This document shows, in pieces, positions 53,792 to 63,677 of a stretch of DNA of 64,000 nucleotides; within the stretch, counting starts at the first letter, position 1, and every line of letters begins with the position of its first letter. Source of the stretch: Pasteurella sp049670895. GTDB taxonomy: Bacteria; Pseudomonadota; Gammaproteobacteria; Enterobacterales; Pasteurellaceae. Location: NCBI RefSeq assembly GCF_049670895.1, contig NZ_CP187170.1; one strand, 5' to 3'. Below the pieces are notes generated by a model, which had not been told where the DNA came from, did not search any database, and was given only the letters and a program-made list of their open reading frames with translations. A program made the position numbers and the translations under genes.

Positions 53792-54235
53792 ATGCCAGCA
53801 TTATTCAGCTGGGATAGAGAAAGTTCAGCCAGCTTGTTTGAAAGAATCCAAGCAGAAGCAACACAGAACACTAAAGGTTCAGATATCAAGGAACTTGTAT
53901 CATCTGTTAAACGGAATTTAATCAATATTCTAAATACCCATCCTGGAGCTTGTCAAAGTGCTTCAGCTTTGGGTATTGTTGATTTAAATGATGCAACTAT
54001 AGGAACAATAGACATTTTGAATAATGTTCAAAATGTAATCCAACGGTGTATTTTGGATTTTGAACCTAGAATTACTTCTGTGAGAGTGCAATCGCTTATA
54101 AATGAGGATAATCCTCTATTATTACATTTTCGTATTGATGCTGTATTATCTGTGGAAGAGATACATTCTTCAGTAGTATTTAATCTACATTTAGATAATG
54201 ATCGTCATTATTATTTAGATTTTGCTGATATTTGA
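53792..54235 (+). CDS. tssE: T6SS baseplate protein TssE (gp25-like)
   Basis: Baseplate wedge protein of 147 residues related to phage T4 gp25. It begins MPALFSWDRESSASLFERIQAE, then LVSSVKRNLINILNTHPGACQSASALGIVDLND, and ends VFNLHLDNDRHYYLDFADI. The gp25 EPR-like site appears as FEPRITSVRVQ. It begins six bases after tssC and overlaps the next gene frame, consistent with one transcript. Confidence 0.95.
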   Translation: MPALFSWDRESSASLFERIQAEATQNTKGSDIKELVSSVKRNLINILNTHPGACQSASALGIVDLNDATIGTIDILNNVQNVIQRCILDFEPRITSVRVQSLINEDNPLLLHFRIDAVLSVEEIHSSVVFNLHLDNDRHYYLDFADI

Positions 54236-54243
54236 GAAGAACA

Positions 54244-56064
54244 ATGTCTGTATTAGAAAAGTATTTTAGAAGTGAGCTAGAATATTTACGTGAGCTTGGA
54301 AAAAAATTAGCAGTTGAAAAACCTCATTTAGCTAACTTTCTATCTGAAAAAAGTGCGGATCCTGATGTTGAGCGTTTGTTAGAAGGATTTGCATTTTTAA
54401 CAGGAAGCTTAAGGGCTAAAATTGAAGATGAATTTCCAGAATTTACTCACAGTATGATAAATATGCTATGGCCTAACTATTTAAGACCAACGCCTAGTAT
54501 GACGATTGTAGAATTTTACCCAGATGAGAAAGTTGGAGCATTACAAGATATTGTTGAAAAAGGAACTTATCTATTAAGTAAACCTATTTCTACAACATAT
54601 ATTAATCAAGATAATGCAATCATTGATGATGGTGAAATATCTTGTACATTTCAAACTTGCCGTGATGTTTATATCAATCCTTTTTCAATCAGTGACGTTT
54701 CTAGAACAAATAATAATGAGAAGTCTTTTATTAGTATTCATTTTTCTTCAGAAACAGAACTGTCTTTTGATACGTTAGAACTTAATAAATTAAGATTTTA
54801 TTTAGGTGCTGATGAGTATACTAATCACCAGTTATACTTGTGGTTATCTTATTATTTAGAATCTGCAAAATTAGTTATTAATGATATAAGTTATCCATTG
54901 CCAAATATTAATTTTTCACCAGTGGGATTTAAGCGAGAAGATGCCGTATTGCCTTACCCTAAAAATATTAACGAAGGTTATCGAGTTTTACAAGAATATT
55001 ATTGTTTTCCTGAAAGTTTTTTATTTTTTGATGTTACTGGATTTGAAAAATTAGCAAGTGGAATAAAAAGTAAAACGTTTACCCTTAAGCTCTCATTTTC
55101 TTTATCTTTGCCTGTCGATGTTAGTGTTCGAACATCAACATTTCGATTACATTGTGTACCAGCAATTAATTTATTTAAACATGATAGTGAAAATATTCGC
55201 CTAGATGGCACCAAAACAGAATATATGCTCAAAGGTAGTCATCAACATCCTGATTGGTATGAAATTTTTTCGGTTGATAAAGTTTATAGTTTTATACAAA
55301 AGGATGTTGCACTGAGTAAAAAAAATAATAGTGGTAATCGTATTTATGAACCTTTTGAGAGCTTTCGTCATCAAATTGAATATATAAATGGGCGTACTGC
55401 ACTTTATTACCGTTTAAGAACGAAGAATTCTTTATTTTACCCAGGTTTTGATCATTATTTATCTTTTATTAGAGGTGATGAAACACAATTACTGGATACA
55501 AATGAATGCATATCAATTGATTTGACATGTACTAATAGGGAGCTTCCAACAAAATTAAAAGTTGGAGATATTTGTATTAATACTGAACAGCACCCATCCT
55601 CAACAAAATTCCAAAATATTACTCGCCCATCGTTACCATTACATCCTGTTATAGATGGTACATTAGCTTGGAAATTGATCTCAAATTCTTCTCTAAATTA
55701 TTTATCTTTATTAGATATTGAACCATTAAAAGAAATATTGAAAACTTATGATTTACCCGCTTGGCATAGTCGCCGAAATGCTAAGATTTCTCAAAAGAAA
55801 CTCGATGCTATTCAGTCAATAGAAACAGTGCCAATTGATCGCTTATTTAGAGGTGTCCCAATTAGAGGGATTCAATCTACTTTATACATTAAACAAAGTG
55901 AATTTACTTCCGAAGGTGATATGTTCTTATTTGGTAGTGTGTTATCACAATTCTTTACACTTTATGCGAGTGTAAACTCATTTCATAAATTAAGAATTAT
56001 TAATACTGATAACCAGGAGATGTATGAATGGCCAATTCATATAGGACAACAAGTAATAATGTAG
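54244..56064 (+). CDS. tssF: T6SS baseplate protein TssF (VasA)
   Basis: Large baseplate wedge protein. The ATG at 54244 (MSVLEKYFRSELEYLRELGKKLA) gives 606 residues; an upstream ATG at 54232 overlaps tssE and lacks a better site. Typical features are DPDVERLLEGFAFLTGSLRAKIEDEFPEFTHSMINMLWPNYLRPTPSM (landmarks DPDVERLLEGFA; MLWPNYLRP) and the late RLFRGVPIRGIQSTLYI. Its end overlaps tssG by 37 bases. Confidence 0.96.
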   Translation: MSVLEKYFRSELEYLRELGKKLAVEKPHLANFLSEKSADPDVERLLEGFAFLTGSLRAKIEDEFPEFTHSMINMLWPNYLRPTPSMTIVEFYPDEKVGALQDIVEKGTYLLSKPISTTYINQDNAIIDDGEISCTFQTCRDVYINPFSISDVSRTNNNEKSFISIHFSSETELSFDTLELNKLRFYLGADEYTNHQLYLWLSYYLESAKLVINDISYPLPNINFSPVGFKREDAVLPYPKNINEGYRVLQEYYCFPESFLFFDVTGFEKLASGIKSKTFTLKLSFSLSLPVDVSVRTSTFRLHCVPAINLFKHDSENIRLDGTKTEYMLKGSHQHPDWYEIFSVDKVYSFIQKDVALSKKNNSGNRIYEPFESFRHQIEYINGRTALYYRLRTKNSLFYPGFDHYLSFIRGDETQLLDTNECISIDLTCTNRELPTKLKVGDICINTEQHPSSTKFQNITRPSLPLHPVIDGTLAWKLISNSSLNYLSLLDIEPLKEILKTYDLPAWHSRRNAKISQKKLDAIQSIETVPIDRLFRGVPIRGIQSTLYIKQSEFTSEGDMFLFGSVLSQFFTLYASVNSFHKLRIINTDNQEMYEWPIHIGQQVIM

Positions 56065-57062
56065 ATAATACTCAGTTAATTAATATAAACCGATACAGCT
56101 TTTATCAATTAGTTGAAACACTTTTTAAATTATCTGAAATTGAAGCAGATAAGACGTTAACATTATTTCCAAATGACGAGCCAATTCGCTTTATGTCATC
56201 TGCAGGATTAGCTTTCCCTATTAGGGATATTGTTGATATTTTATCAAGTGAGCAAGGGAGATATTCTTTGGAAGTCACTTTCCTAGGCTTGCATGGCTCA
56301 CAATCACCCTTACCAACATATTATTTAGAAAATTTAGCAGCTGAATACTTGCATAAAGATACTAAACTTGTTGATTTTATGAATTTGTTTAATCACAGAT
56401 TGGTTTTATTATTACATCATATTTGGCGGAAATATCGTTACTATATTAATTTTAAAAATGATGGGAATGATAAATTTTCTCAGAGAATGTTTTCATTAGT
56501 TGGGCTAGAACATAAAAAGCAACGTAGTCGCTTAAATATACACCATAGTAAGATGTTAGCGTACGCAGGGATGCTTGCGAGTCCAGCAAGATCAGCAGAA
56601 ATAATTGAAAATTTAGTATCCCATTGTTTTGACTTGCCAGATGTCCGCTTAAAAGAGTGGTGTTTCCGATATGTAAATATTTTTGAAAATGAACAAAACC
56701 GTTTAGGAACAGTATCAAAAGAATTAGGAAGACCTCCTATAGGACGCAGTTGTATAGGGCAAAATTTTACTTTAGGAAGTCGAAGTCCTGATTGTGGAGG
56801 TAAATTTGAACTTCAATTGAATAATCTTTCAAGAGAACAATTTCTTTCTTTTTTACCTAATGGCGAGAATTATTTGTCATTAGTAACATTTGTTTCTTTT
56901 ATATTGAAAGATCAGTTTTCTTGGGACTTAAGGCTAGGACTTAAACCCAATCAGATTAATAGTATGAGGCTTGGAGACACACAAAATACTATGCTTGGTT
57001 GGACAAGTTTTATTGGAAAACTAGAGTTAAACCCCAACGTAACTATTTGTATTAGGGAATGA
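56028..57062 (+). CDS. tssG: T6SS baseplate protein TssG (VasB)
   Basis: Baseplate wedge partner of TssF, 344 residues. It begins with a basic N-terminus and contains YSFYQLVETLFKL, EVTFLGLHGSQSPLPTYYLENLA, FMNLFNHRLVLLLHHIWRKYRY and GRPPIGRSCIGQNFTLGSRSPDCGGKFEL. The 37-base overlap with tssF suggests coupling; a later in-frame ATG is not required by the motifs. Its stop overlaps the tagH start. Confidence 0.95.
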   Translation: MANSYRTTSNNVDNTQLININRYSFYQLVETLFKLSEIEADKTLTLFPNDEPIRFMSSAGLAFPIRDIVDILSSEQGRYSLEVTFLGLHGSQSPLPTYYLENLAAEYLHKDTKLVDFMNLFNHRLVLLLHHIWRKYRYYINFKNDGNDKFSQRMFSLVGLEHKKQRSRLNIHHSKMLAYAGMLASPARSAEIIENLVSHCFDLPDVRLKEWCFRYVNIFENEQNRLGTVSKELGRPPIGRSCIGQNFTLGSRSPDCGGKFELQLNNLSREQFLSFLPNGENYLSLVTFVSFILKDQFSWDLRLGLKPNQINSMRLGDTQNTMLGWTSFIGKLELNPNVTICIRE

Positions 57063-58333
57063 AAATGTGCAATCATGTATTAATTTTAAGTGTTAAAAAT
57101 ATTACAGATCTTGAAAGTGGTAAGGCTCGTGAGAATACGTTTAATCAAGATGGTGGAACTATAGGGAGTAGTATTAATAATCATTGGGTTTTGCAAGATA
57201 TAAAGGGAAATATTCCGTATAACCAAGCAAATATTGAATGGAGAGATAATGCATTTTGTTTACAAGTTCTTGAAAAACCACTATTGGTGAATTCAGCTAC
57301 ATTTACTCCGAAATCAGGGTTTATACGTTTAAAGGATGGAGATCAAATTAAGTGCGGTTCTTTAAAATTAATTGTTAGTATGAGACAAAGAAAAAATAGT
57401 CTAGATGCAGAACAATCTATTGAAGAAATCGTTAGTGGTAACCAAGATCACTTAAAAGAAATTTTAGAGCAGAAAAAAGGTGTAAATTTAATGGATACCT
57501 CTCAACTTGCCGATACCGTAGATAAAAATTTAGTTAGAGATCCTATTTTTGCATTAAGCTCCAAGGGAAATAATATTATGGTCTCTCAAACCAATAGTAA
57601 TTCTTCTCAGATATTTTCAAAAAATGATTATTTAAAAGATGAACAAATTGAATCGAAACCTTATGGAGAGTCAGATATGAGTCAACAAAATGTCTATATA
57701 GATTTACCTATATTAGATAATGCTGAACAAAAATCTCAATTTACAGAAAATGCCTATATAACAATCTCTCCATTAATGAGAGAAATGGATACTAAAATAC
57801 AATTGATGGACACTCAGGAAGCTAATGATTTCCTAACTGAAGTAGGTAAAACATTAAAAGCAGTAATTGAAGGATTACTCGCTTTGCAAAAAGAACAAAA
57901 TAGCTTATCAGATAAACATTTACGTCCAATTGAAGATAATCCTTTACGCCTAAATTTAGATTATGCAACCACGATGGAAGTGTTATTCGGTGACCAAAAA
58001 AGTCCTGTTCATTTAGCAGCACCTGCGGCTGTGTCAGAAAGTTTACATAACCTATTGATCCATAATGAAGCCAATCGTATTGCCATTATTAGTGCATTAG
58101 GTGCTATTTTGGATGCATTCTCTCCAGAGTTATTATTACAACGGTTTGAGAATTATCGCCGTAGTAATGAAACTCAAAATGGGGGAAGTGCTTGGGCTTG
58201 GGAAATGTATAAAAATTATTATGAAGAACTCACATCAAAACGCCAGTATGGTTTTGAGAAATTATTTTGGGAAGTCTATTCTCAGTCATATGACAAGGCA
58301 TTACGTGATAAACAAAAAAAAGGAAATAAATAA
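57059..58333 (+). CDS. tagH: T6SS-associated FHA-domain protein (TagH/VasC)
   Basis: A 424-residue protein with an N-terminal FHA phosphothreonine-binding domain (TFNQDGGTIGSSINNHWVLQD ... ANIEWRDNAFCLQVL, residues about 20-115) and a C-terminal TagH/ImpI domain (residues about 235-410: VGKTLKAVIEGLLALQKEQNSL ... ENYRRSNETQNGGSAWAWEMYKNYYEELTSK, given as landmarks VIEGLLALQKEQ and SAWAWEMYKNYYE). The middle is low-complexity. FHA proteins act in threonine-phosphorylation control of some T6SS; no PpkA/PppA pair is seen in this window. It carries the only exact uptake sequence in the island (near 57351). Confidence 0.93.
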   Translation: MKMCNHVLILSVKNITDLESGKARENTFNQDGGTIGSSINNHWVLQDIKGNIPYNQANIEWRDNAFCLQVLEKPLLVNSATFTPKSGFIRLKDGDQIKCGSLKLIVSMRQRKNSLDAEQSIEEIVSGNQDHLKEILEQKKGVNLMDTSQLADTVDKNLVRDPIFALSSKGNNIMVSQTNSNSSQIFSKNDYLKDEQIESKPYGESDMSQQNVYIDLPILDNAEQKSQFTENAYITISPLMREMDTKIQLMDTQEANDFLTEVGKTLKAVIEGLLALQKEQNSLSDKHLRPIEDNPLRLNLDYATTMEVLFGDQKSPVHLAAPAAVSESLHNLLIHNEANRIAIISALGAILDAFSPELLLQRFENYRRSNETQNGGSAWAWEMYKNYYEELTSKRQYGFEKLFWEVYSQSYDKALRDKQKKGNK

Positions 58334-58875
58334 TGTGTTATATACATCGTAAATTAGCATCAAAAATGTTATCAATATTGTTAGCTGTACTTTTTCTTTC
58401 TAGTTGTCAAATGGTGTCAAAAATAGGAAAAGTAATAAAAGATCCAGATATTCAAGTTGGTGGACCTCTAGAACAGCCTTCAATCGTACAAATTTCGTTA
58501 CTTGCAGAAGCTGATATTAACAAAAATGAAAGTGGCCAACCCTCTCCTATAGAGTTAAAGTTGGTTTATTTAAGTGAAGACTCTAAATTATTATCCGCTT
58601 ATTATGAACAACTTAGCTTAGAAGATTTAAAAGATGTTTTAGGTAAAAACTATATCGATCACCAAGATTATACTTTGTTACCCTCTCAGTATAAATCTTT
58701 ACCTCAGATTAAACTAAAAGAAGAAAATAATTATCTTGGTGTTATTGCGTATTATTCAGATTCTGGAGAATCAAAATGGAAGAAAGTTGTGACATTAAAA
58801 GGGATTGGTCATAGGTATCATATTCTAGTGCACGTTCGAGGAAATGAAGTGGATATTAGAAAGGATGAAGAATAA
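58333..58875 (+). CDS. tssJ: T6SS outer-membrane lipoprotein TssJ (VasD)
   Basis: Lipoprotein of the trans-envelope TssJLM complex. The 180-residue frame has a signal sequence with lipobox LSSC (Cys25); starts at 58333 (overlapping the tagH stop as TAATG) or 58366 are both possible. The mature domain has VQISLLAEADINKNESGQPSPIELKLVYLSEDSKLLSAYYEQL (landmarks DINKNESGQPSPIELKLVYL), the beta-sandwich typical of TssJ. TssL is encoded downstream; the TssM partner is not in the window. Confidence 0.93.
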   Translation: MCYIHRKLASKMLSILLAVLFLSSCQMVSKIGKVIKDPDIQVGGPLEQPSIVQISLLAEADINKNESGQPSPIELKLVYLSEDSKLLSAYYEQLSLEDLKDVLGKNYIDHQDYTLLPSQYKSLPQIKLKEENNYLGVIAYYSDSGESKWKKVVTLKGIGHRYHILVHVRGNEVDIRKDEE

Positions 58876-60221
58876 TGTCTAAGAATAGAGTAATTTGGAA
58901 AGAAGGATTGTTTGTTCAACCACAACACTTCCAGCAACAGCAAAGGCATATTGATTATTTAATCCAAAATCAGTTATTAGCATTAAATAATAATTATAAT
59001 TGTGGATTGATTTCTTTCGATATTGACCGAGAAATGTTAAATCTTGGTCGCATTTCATTATTATTTGCCGAAGGGGTATTTCCTGATGGAACTTATTTTA
59101 ATTTTCCATCTCAGGACTTATTACCTCATCCCATAGAGATTAAACAACTAGATAATGCTAGTTCGTATGATGTTTATTTAGCATTACCAAATATCAACAC
59201 AACCTTTACTGAAATTCATTCTGATTATCATAACCAAAATAATATATCTATTAGATATAAAGAAAGTTTGGAGGATATTAGGGATACACATTCTCCAAAT
59301 GGTAATAGTAACACCTTGTTTCTTGCTAAATTATCCCCAAAGCTTATTCAAGGAAGTGAGGAAAAAAGTGCTTATACATACTTACATATAGCACGGATTA
59401 GAGATAAATTGGCTGATGGAAGAATAGTACTAGATGATAAATTTATCCCTACTTGTATGGATGTTGCTGCCTCCTCAGAATTGAGAGCATTCATAGGCGA
59501 ATTAGCGAGTACCTTAGAACAACGAGCAGAAACATTATCCTCGCGTATTGGTTCACCTAGTCAGCAAGGTATTGCTGATGTAGCAGAGTTTTTGATGCTA
59601 CAACTATTAAATAGGGAATACCCTTTATATAAACATTTAAATATTCATCCTCATATCCATCCTGAATATTTTTATCGATTGCTTATTCAATTATGTGGCG
59701 AGCTGATGACATTTACAGATGCTTCTCGTTTACCGAAAGAGTTTCTGCGATATGATCATTTTGATATGACTGAGTGTTTTCAGCGTTTATTTAAACAGTT
59801 AAGAATTTCACTGAGCACAGTCTTAACTCCTAAGGCTGTATCAATACAATTAGAATCCTTGCCTTATGGTGTTAAAACGGCCGTTATCAATGATCAAGAT
59901 TTATTATATAAGGCTGAATTTATTCTTGCTGTTTCTGCTAGAATGCCAGAAGAGTTATTACGCAAACAGTTGGTACAACAAATTAAAATTACAACGCCCG
60001 ATAAAATTCGTCAATTAGTCAGTGTTCAATTACCTGGTATTGAATTGCGTCCATTAACAATGGCTCCTCGTCAGCTTCCATATCATGCTGGATATATTTA
60101 TTTTTATTTGGATATCCATAGCGATGAATGGATTGATGTGCAAAAAAATCATGCGATTGCTTTTCATGTATCGGGAGAGTTCCCTGAACTAGATATGCAA
60201 TTATGGGCAATAAGAGGTTAA
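58875..60221 (+). CDS. tssK: T6SS baseplate protein TssK (VasE)
   Basis: Trimeric adaptor connecting baseplate and membrane complex. The 448 residues begin RVIWKEGLFVQPQHFQQQQRH, the conserved TssK start, and contain YKHLNIHPHIHPEYFYRLLIQLCGELMTFTD and the C-terminal PYHAGYIYFYLDIHSDEW with FHVSGEFPELDMQLWAIRG. The start overlaps the tssJ stop (TAATG). Confidence 0.96.
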   Translation: MSKNRVIWKEGLFVQPQHFQQQQRHIDYLIQNQLLALNNNYNCGLISFDIDREMLNLGRISLLFAEGVFPDGTYFNFPSQDLLPHPIEIKQLDNASSYDVYLALPNINTTFTEIHSDYHNQNNISIRYKESLEDIRDTHSPNGNSNTLFLAKLSPKLIQGSEEKSAYTYLHIARIRDKLADGRIVLDDKFIPTCMDVAASSELRAFIGELASTLEQRAETLSSRIGSPSQQGIADVAEFLMLQLLNREYPLYKHLNIHPHIHPEYFYRLLIQLCGELMTFTDASRLPKEFLRYDHFDMTECFQRLFKQLRISLSTVLTPKAVSIQLESLPYGVKTAVINDQDLLYKAEFILAVSARMPEELLRKQLVQQIKITTPDKIRQLVSVQLPGIELRPLTMAPRQLPYHAGYIYFYLDIHSDEWIDVQKNHAIAFHVSGEFPELDMQLWAIRG

Positions 60222-60224
60222 GAT

Positions 60225-60992
60225 ATGCTTGAAAATGTTTCAGATAGCTTAGAAATTCAAAGTGCTAATGAAGTTTTACCATCTTATAACCTTCCTTTAA
60301 GAGGTTACAATATAAACCCTATGATTGATGTCGCAACACCACTGCTTGGAATGGTATTAAGATTAAAAGAACTCACAGATCAAAATATGCCAACGATGCT
60401 GTATGAACAAGTTGTAAAAGATATCCAATCATTTGAGCAATTATTACGTGAATATCAGTATGAACCAGGTATGGTGATTTCATTTCGTTATGTTCTTTGT
60501 ACCTTTATTGATGAGATTGCCTTGGGACATGGATGGGGTGCTAAGAGTAGTTGGTTTCAGAAGTCATTGCTTACTTATTTTCATAATGAAACGTGGGGAG
60601 GAGAAAAGGTTTATATTTTATTAGATAAACTTATGGCAGAGCCAAAACGTTATTTAGACCTTCTTGAATTCATCTATATATGCTTTAGTCTTGGATTTAG
60701 AGGTCGATATAAAGTGACTGGAAAAAATACTGATGAATTTGAGGCTATTTTTAGAAAATTGCATGATGTCATTGCGAGTGTTTCAAAAAGAAACTCATCA
60801 GCCTCAGGTATTGTTTATTTTCAAGAAAGAGATTCAGAAAAACATGCTTATCAATTATTAAAAAAAATAACTTTAAGCCAAATTATAGGATTGGGATTAG
60901 TTACTCTAATTGGATTTTATTGTTTTTATCTGATTAAGCTCAATAAGCAAACCCAAACAATAGTTGAAGAATTAAGTAAATTATTAAGTTAA
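60225..60992 (+). CDS. tssL: T6SS inner-membrane protein TssL (DotU/VasF)
   Basis: C-tail-anchored inner-membrane protein of 255 residues. The cytoplasmic DotU domain contains RYVLCTFIDEIALGHGWGAKSSWFQKSLLTYFHNETWGGEKVY and FIYICFSLGFRGRYKV (landmarks CTFIDEIALG; ETWGGEKVY; LGFRGRY). A single transmembrane helix near residues 219-238 is followed by a short periplasmic tail without an OmpA-like peptidoglycan domain, so anchoring to the cell wall must come from another protein. Confidence 0.95.
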   Translation: MLENVSDSLEIQSANEVLPSYNLPLRGYNINPMIDVATPLLGMVLRLKELTDQNMPTMLYEQVVKDIQSFEQLLREYQYEPGMVISFRYVLCTFIDEIALGHGWGAKSSWFQKSLLTYFHNETWGGEKVYILLDKLMAEPKRYLDLLEFIYICFSLGFRGRYKVTGKNTDEFEAIFRKLHDVIASVSKRNSSASGIVYFQERDSEKHAYQLLKKITLSQIIGLGLVTLIGFYCFYLIKLNKQTQTIVEELSKLLS

Positions 60993-61004
60993 GGAAATAT
61001 ATCA

Positions 61005-63677
61005 ATGATTAGAGTTGAATTACCTGTATTGGTCGGGAAATTAAATTCAATTGCAAAGCATTCTTTGGAGATATGTGCTGCTCGTTGTATGAATGAAAAT
61101 TTTGCGGAAATCACAACTTCTCAATTCATATTGAGTTTTTTAGAAACACCATTGTGTGATGTGCGGGTAATTCTAGAGCAGAATAAGATTGATATTGAGG
61201 AACTAAAAAGTTACTTACAGGATGTAGTTGAGAAAGAGGGGAGACTAGATATACAACAAAGTTATCCAAGTTTTTCGCCTTTATTAGTTGAATTGCTACA
61301 AGATAGTTGGTTGGTGGCATCAACAGAATTTGCACATGCTAATTTACGTAGTGGAGTTATATTTTATACTTTACTTGCCTCCTTATACCGTTATCTTCCT
61401 AATCAGGCGGCTAAAACTCTTTCGGTAGTGAATCGTGAGATTTTAAAACAGAATTTTATACAAATTGTTACAAATTCATCTGAAACTGAAATTCAGAAGG
61501 ATTCAGTGCAAATGTTGAATTCTAATCAAGAGAGCCTATTGAAGAAATACGCACAAAATATGACTCAACTTGCACGAGAAAATAAACTGGATCCTGTTCT
61601 ATGCAGAGATAAAGAAATTAACTTAATGATTGATATTCTTTGTCGTCGTCGAAAAAACAATCCTATTGTCGTTGGTGAGGCTGGAGTAGGGAAAAGTGCA
61701 TTAATTGAAGGACTTGCTTTACGTATTGTTGCAGGGGATGTACCCGAAAAATTATTAGATACAGAAGTGATGACATTAGATCTTGGTGCATTACAGGCTG
61801 GAGCAGCAGTAAAAGGTGAATTTGAGAAGCGTTTTAAAGGCATTATGAATGAAATATTCTCATCTGCTAAACCAGTTATACTTTTTATTGATGAAGCTCA
61901 TACTTTGATTGGGGCTGGAAATCAGCAAGGTGGACTAGATATTTCTAATTTATTAAAACCCGTTTTGGCAAGGGGTGAGTTAAAAACGATTGCAGCAACA
62001 ACATGGAGTGAATATAAGAAATATTTTGAGAAAGATGCCGCATTATCTAGGCGTTTTCAGTTAGTTAAACTACCTGAGCCAACAGTCGAAGAAGCTATCG
62101 TGATTATGCGAGGATTACGGAATGTATATGAATGTGCACATCAACTCCTAATTGAAGAAGATGCCTTGATTTCTGTTGCAGAACTAAGCGAGCGTTATTT
62201 AAGTGGAAGACAATTACCAGATAAAGCAATTGATGTTTTAGATACTGCTTGTGCAAGAGTTGCGATCAGTCTCACGTCTCCACCTAAATTGGTTGTTGAG
62301 TTGCAAAATAGACAACATCAGCTCCAAATGGAAAGCGATTTATTGAAAAGAGAAATTAAATTAGGTTTAAGTTATGATGAAACTCGTTTATCTGAACTAG
62401 AGAATAAATTAAAAGAAAACGCTCAGAAACTAGAGGGTATTATTCAAAGTTGGAAAAAACAACAAGAAATTGTTAAGGAAATAATTTCATTACGCACGAT
62501 GCTCCTAAATATAGATCTTTCTGAAAGTGAAATGCGGGTGGATAAGAATGAACAAGATGATAATGATGAAAATAAATTACATTCTTATAAAGATGCAAAA
62601 CTGAGATTAGAAACGTTAACTAAAGATCTTGATGTATTACAACAGTCAGGCATTTTAGTTTCCCCCCATGTAACTCAAACACAAATAGCATCAGTCATTG
62701 CAGAATGGACTGGTGTGCCAATTGAACGTTTGTCTCAAAATGAACTAAATGTTATTACAAACCTACCCGCTTTGTTAGAAAAGGAGATTAAAGGACAAGA
62801 GCTTGCTATTAAGTATTTGCACCGTCATTTATTAACTGCAAGAGCAGATTTAAGACGTGCAGGCAGACCTCTTGGAGCATTTTTATTTGTTGGTCCAAGT
62901 GGTGTAGGTAAAACGGAAACAGTATTGCAAGTCGCAGATTTATTATTTGGTGGCAAACAATACTTGACTGTTATTAATATGTCTGAGTTTCAGGAAAAAC
63001 ATACAGTTTCTCGTTTGATTGGTTCCCCACCTGGATATGTTGGATTTGGTGAAGGAGGGGTACTTACTGAAGCAATTATTCGTAAACCTTATTCAGTAGT
63101 ACTATTGGATGAAGTAGAGAAGGCTCATCCAGATGTATTAAATCTATTTTATCAAGCATTTGATAAAGGGGAATTAGCAGATGGTGAAGGGCGTATTGTT
63201 GATTGTAAAAACATTGTATTCTTTTTGACCTCGAATTTGGGTTATCAAACAATTGTAAATTATGCTGATAAACCACAAGAAATACTAGATGCTTTATATC
63301 CTGAGCTTGTGAGTTTCTTCAAGCCTGCATTACTTGCTAGAATGGAGGTGATTCCTTATCTACCATTACCAAAAGACGTATTAATGGAGATTGTGGATGG
63401 AAAATTAAACAAATTAACTTCGTTATTGAAAAGACGTTTTGATGCTCAAGTAATAATTGAAAATGAAGTGAAAGAGGAAATATTACGTAGAGCTAGTAGA
63501 GCAGAAAATGGTGCGAGAATTTTAGAGTCTGTTATTGATGGTCAGATGTTGCCACCAGTTTCTTTATTACTATTACAGAGAATTGCGGAAGATAAAGAAA
63601 TCAAAGAGATTTATTTTGGCGTAAAAGATGGGCGTTTTATTGCAAAAATTGGAGAGGATGAATGCGACCTAGTTTAA
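61005..63677 (+). CDS. tssH: T6SS sheath-recycling ATPase TssH (ClpV)
   Basis: AAA+ disassembler of the contracted sheath, 890 residues. A Clp N-domain (residues about 1-150) precedes two AAA+ modules: Walker A GEAGVGKS near residue 224 with Walker B VILFIDEAHTLIG, and Walker A GPSGVGKTE near residue 630 with VVLLDEVEKAHPDVLNLFYQAFDKGELADGEGR (landmarks VVLLDEVEKAH). The middle coiled coil (about residues 435-545) is present. SPPGYVGFGEGG marks the pore loop of the second module. Its end overlaps the next gene by 16 bases. Confidence 0.96.
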   Translation: MIRVELPVLVGKLNSIAKHSLEICAARCMNENFAEITTSQFILSFLETPLCDVRVILEQNKIDIEELKSYLQDVVEKEGRLDIQQSYPSFSPLLVELLQDSWLVASTEFAHANLRSGVIFYTLLASLYRYLPNQAAKTLSVVNREILKQNFIQIVTNSSETEIQKDSVQMLNSNQESLLKKYAQNMTQLARENKLDPVLCRDKEINLMIDILCRRRKNNPIVVGEAGVGKSALIEGLALRIVAGDVPEKLLDTEVMTLDLGALQAGAAVKGEFEKRFKGIMNEIFSSAKPVILFIDEAHTLIGAGNQQGGLDISNLLKPVLARGELKTIAATTWSEYKKYFEKDAALSRRFQLVKLPEPTVEEAIVIMRGLRNVYECAHQLLIEEDALISVAELSERYLSGRQLPDKAIDVLDTACARVAISLTSPPKLVVELQNRQHQLQMESDLLKREIKLGLSYDETRLSELENKLKENAQKLEGIIQSWKKQQEIVKEIISLRTMLLNIDLSESEMRVDKNEQDDNDENKLHSYKDAKLRLETLTKDLDVLQQSGILVSPHVTQTQIASVIAEWTGVPIERLSQNELNVITNLPALLEKEIKGQELAIKYLHRHLLTARADLRRAGRPLGAFLFVGPSGVGKTETVLQVADLLFGGKQYLTVINMSEFQEKHTVSRLIGSPPGYVGFGEGGVLTEAIIRKPYSVVLLDEVEKAHPDVLNLFYQAFDKGELADGEGRIVDCKNIVFFLTSNLGYQTIVNYADKPQEILDALYPELVSFFKPALLARMEVIPYLPLPKDVLMEIVDGKLNKLTSLLKRRFDAQVIIENEVKEEILRRASRAENGARILESVIDGQMLPPVSLLLLQRIAEDKEIKEIYFGVKDGRFIAKIGEDECDLV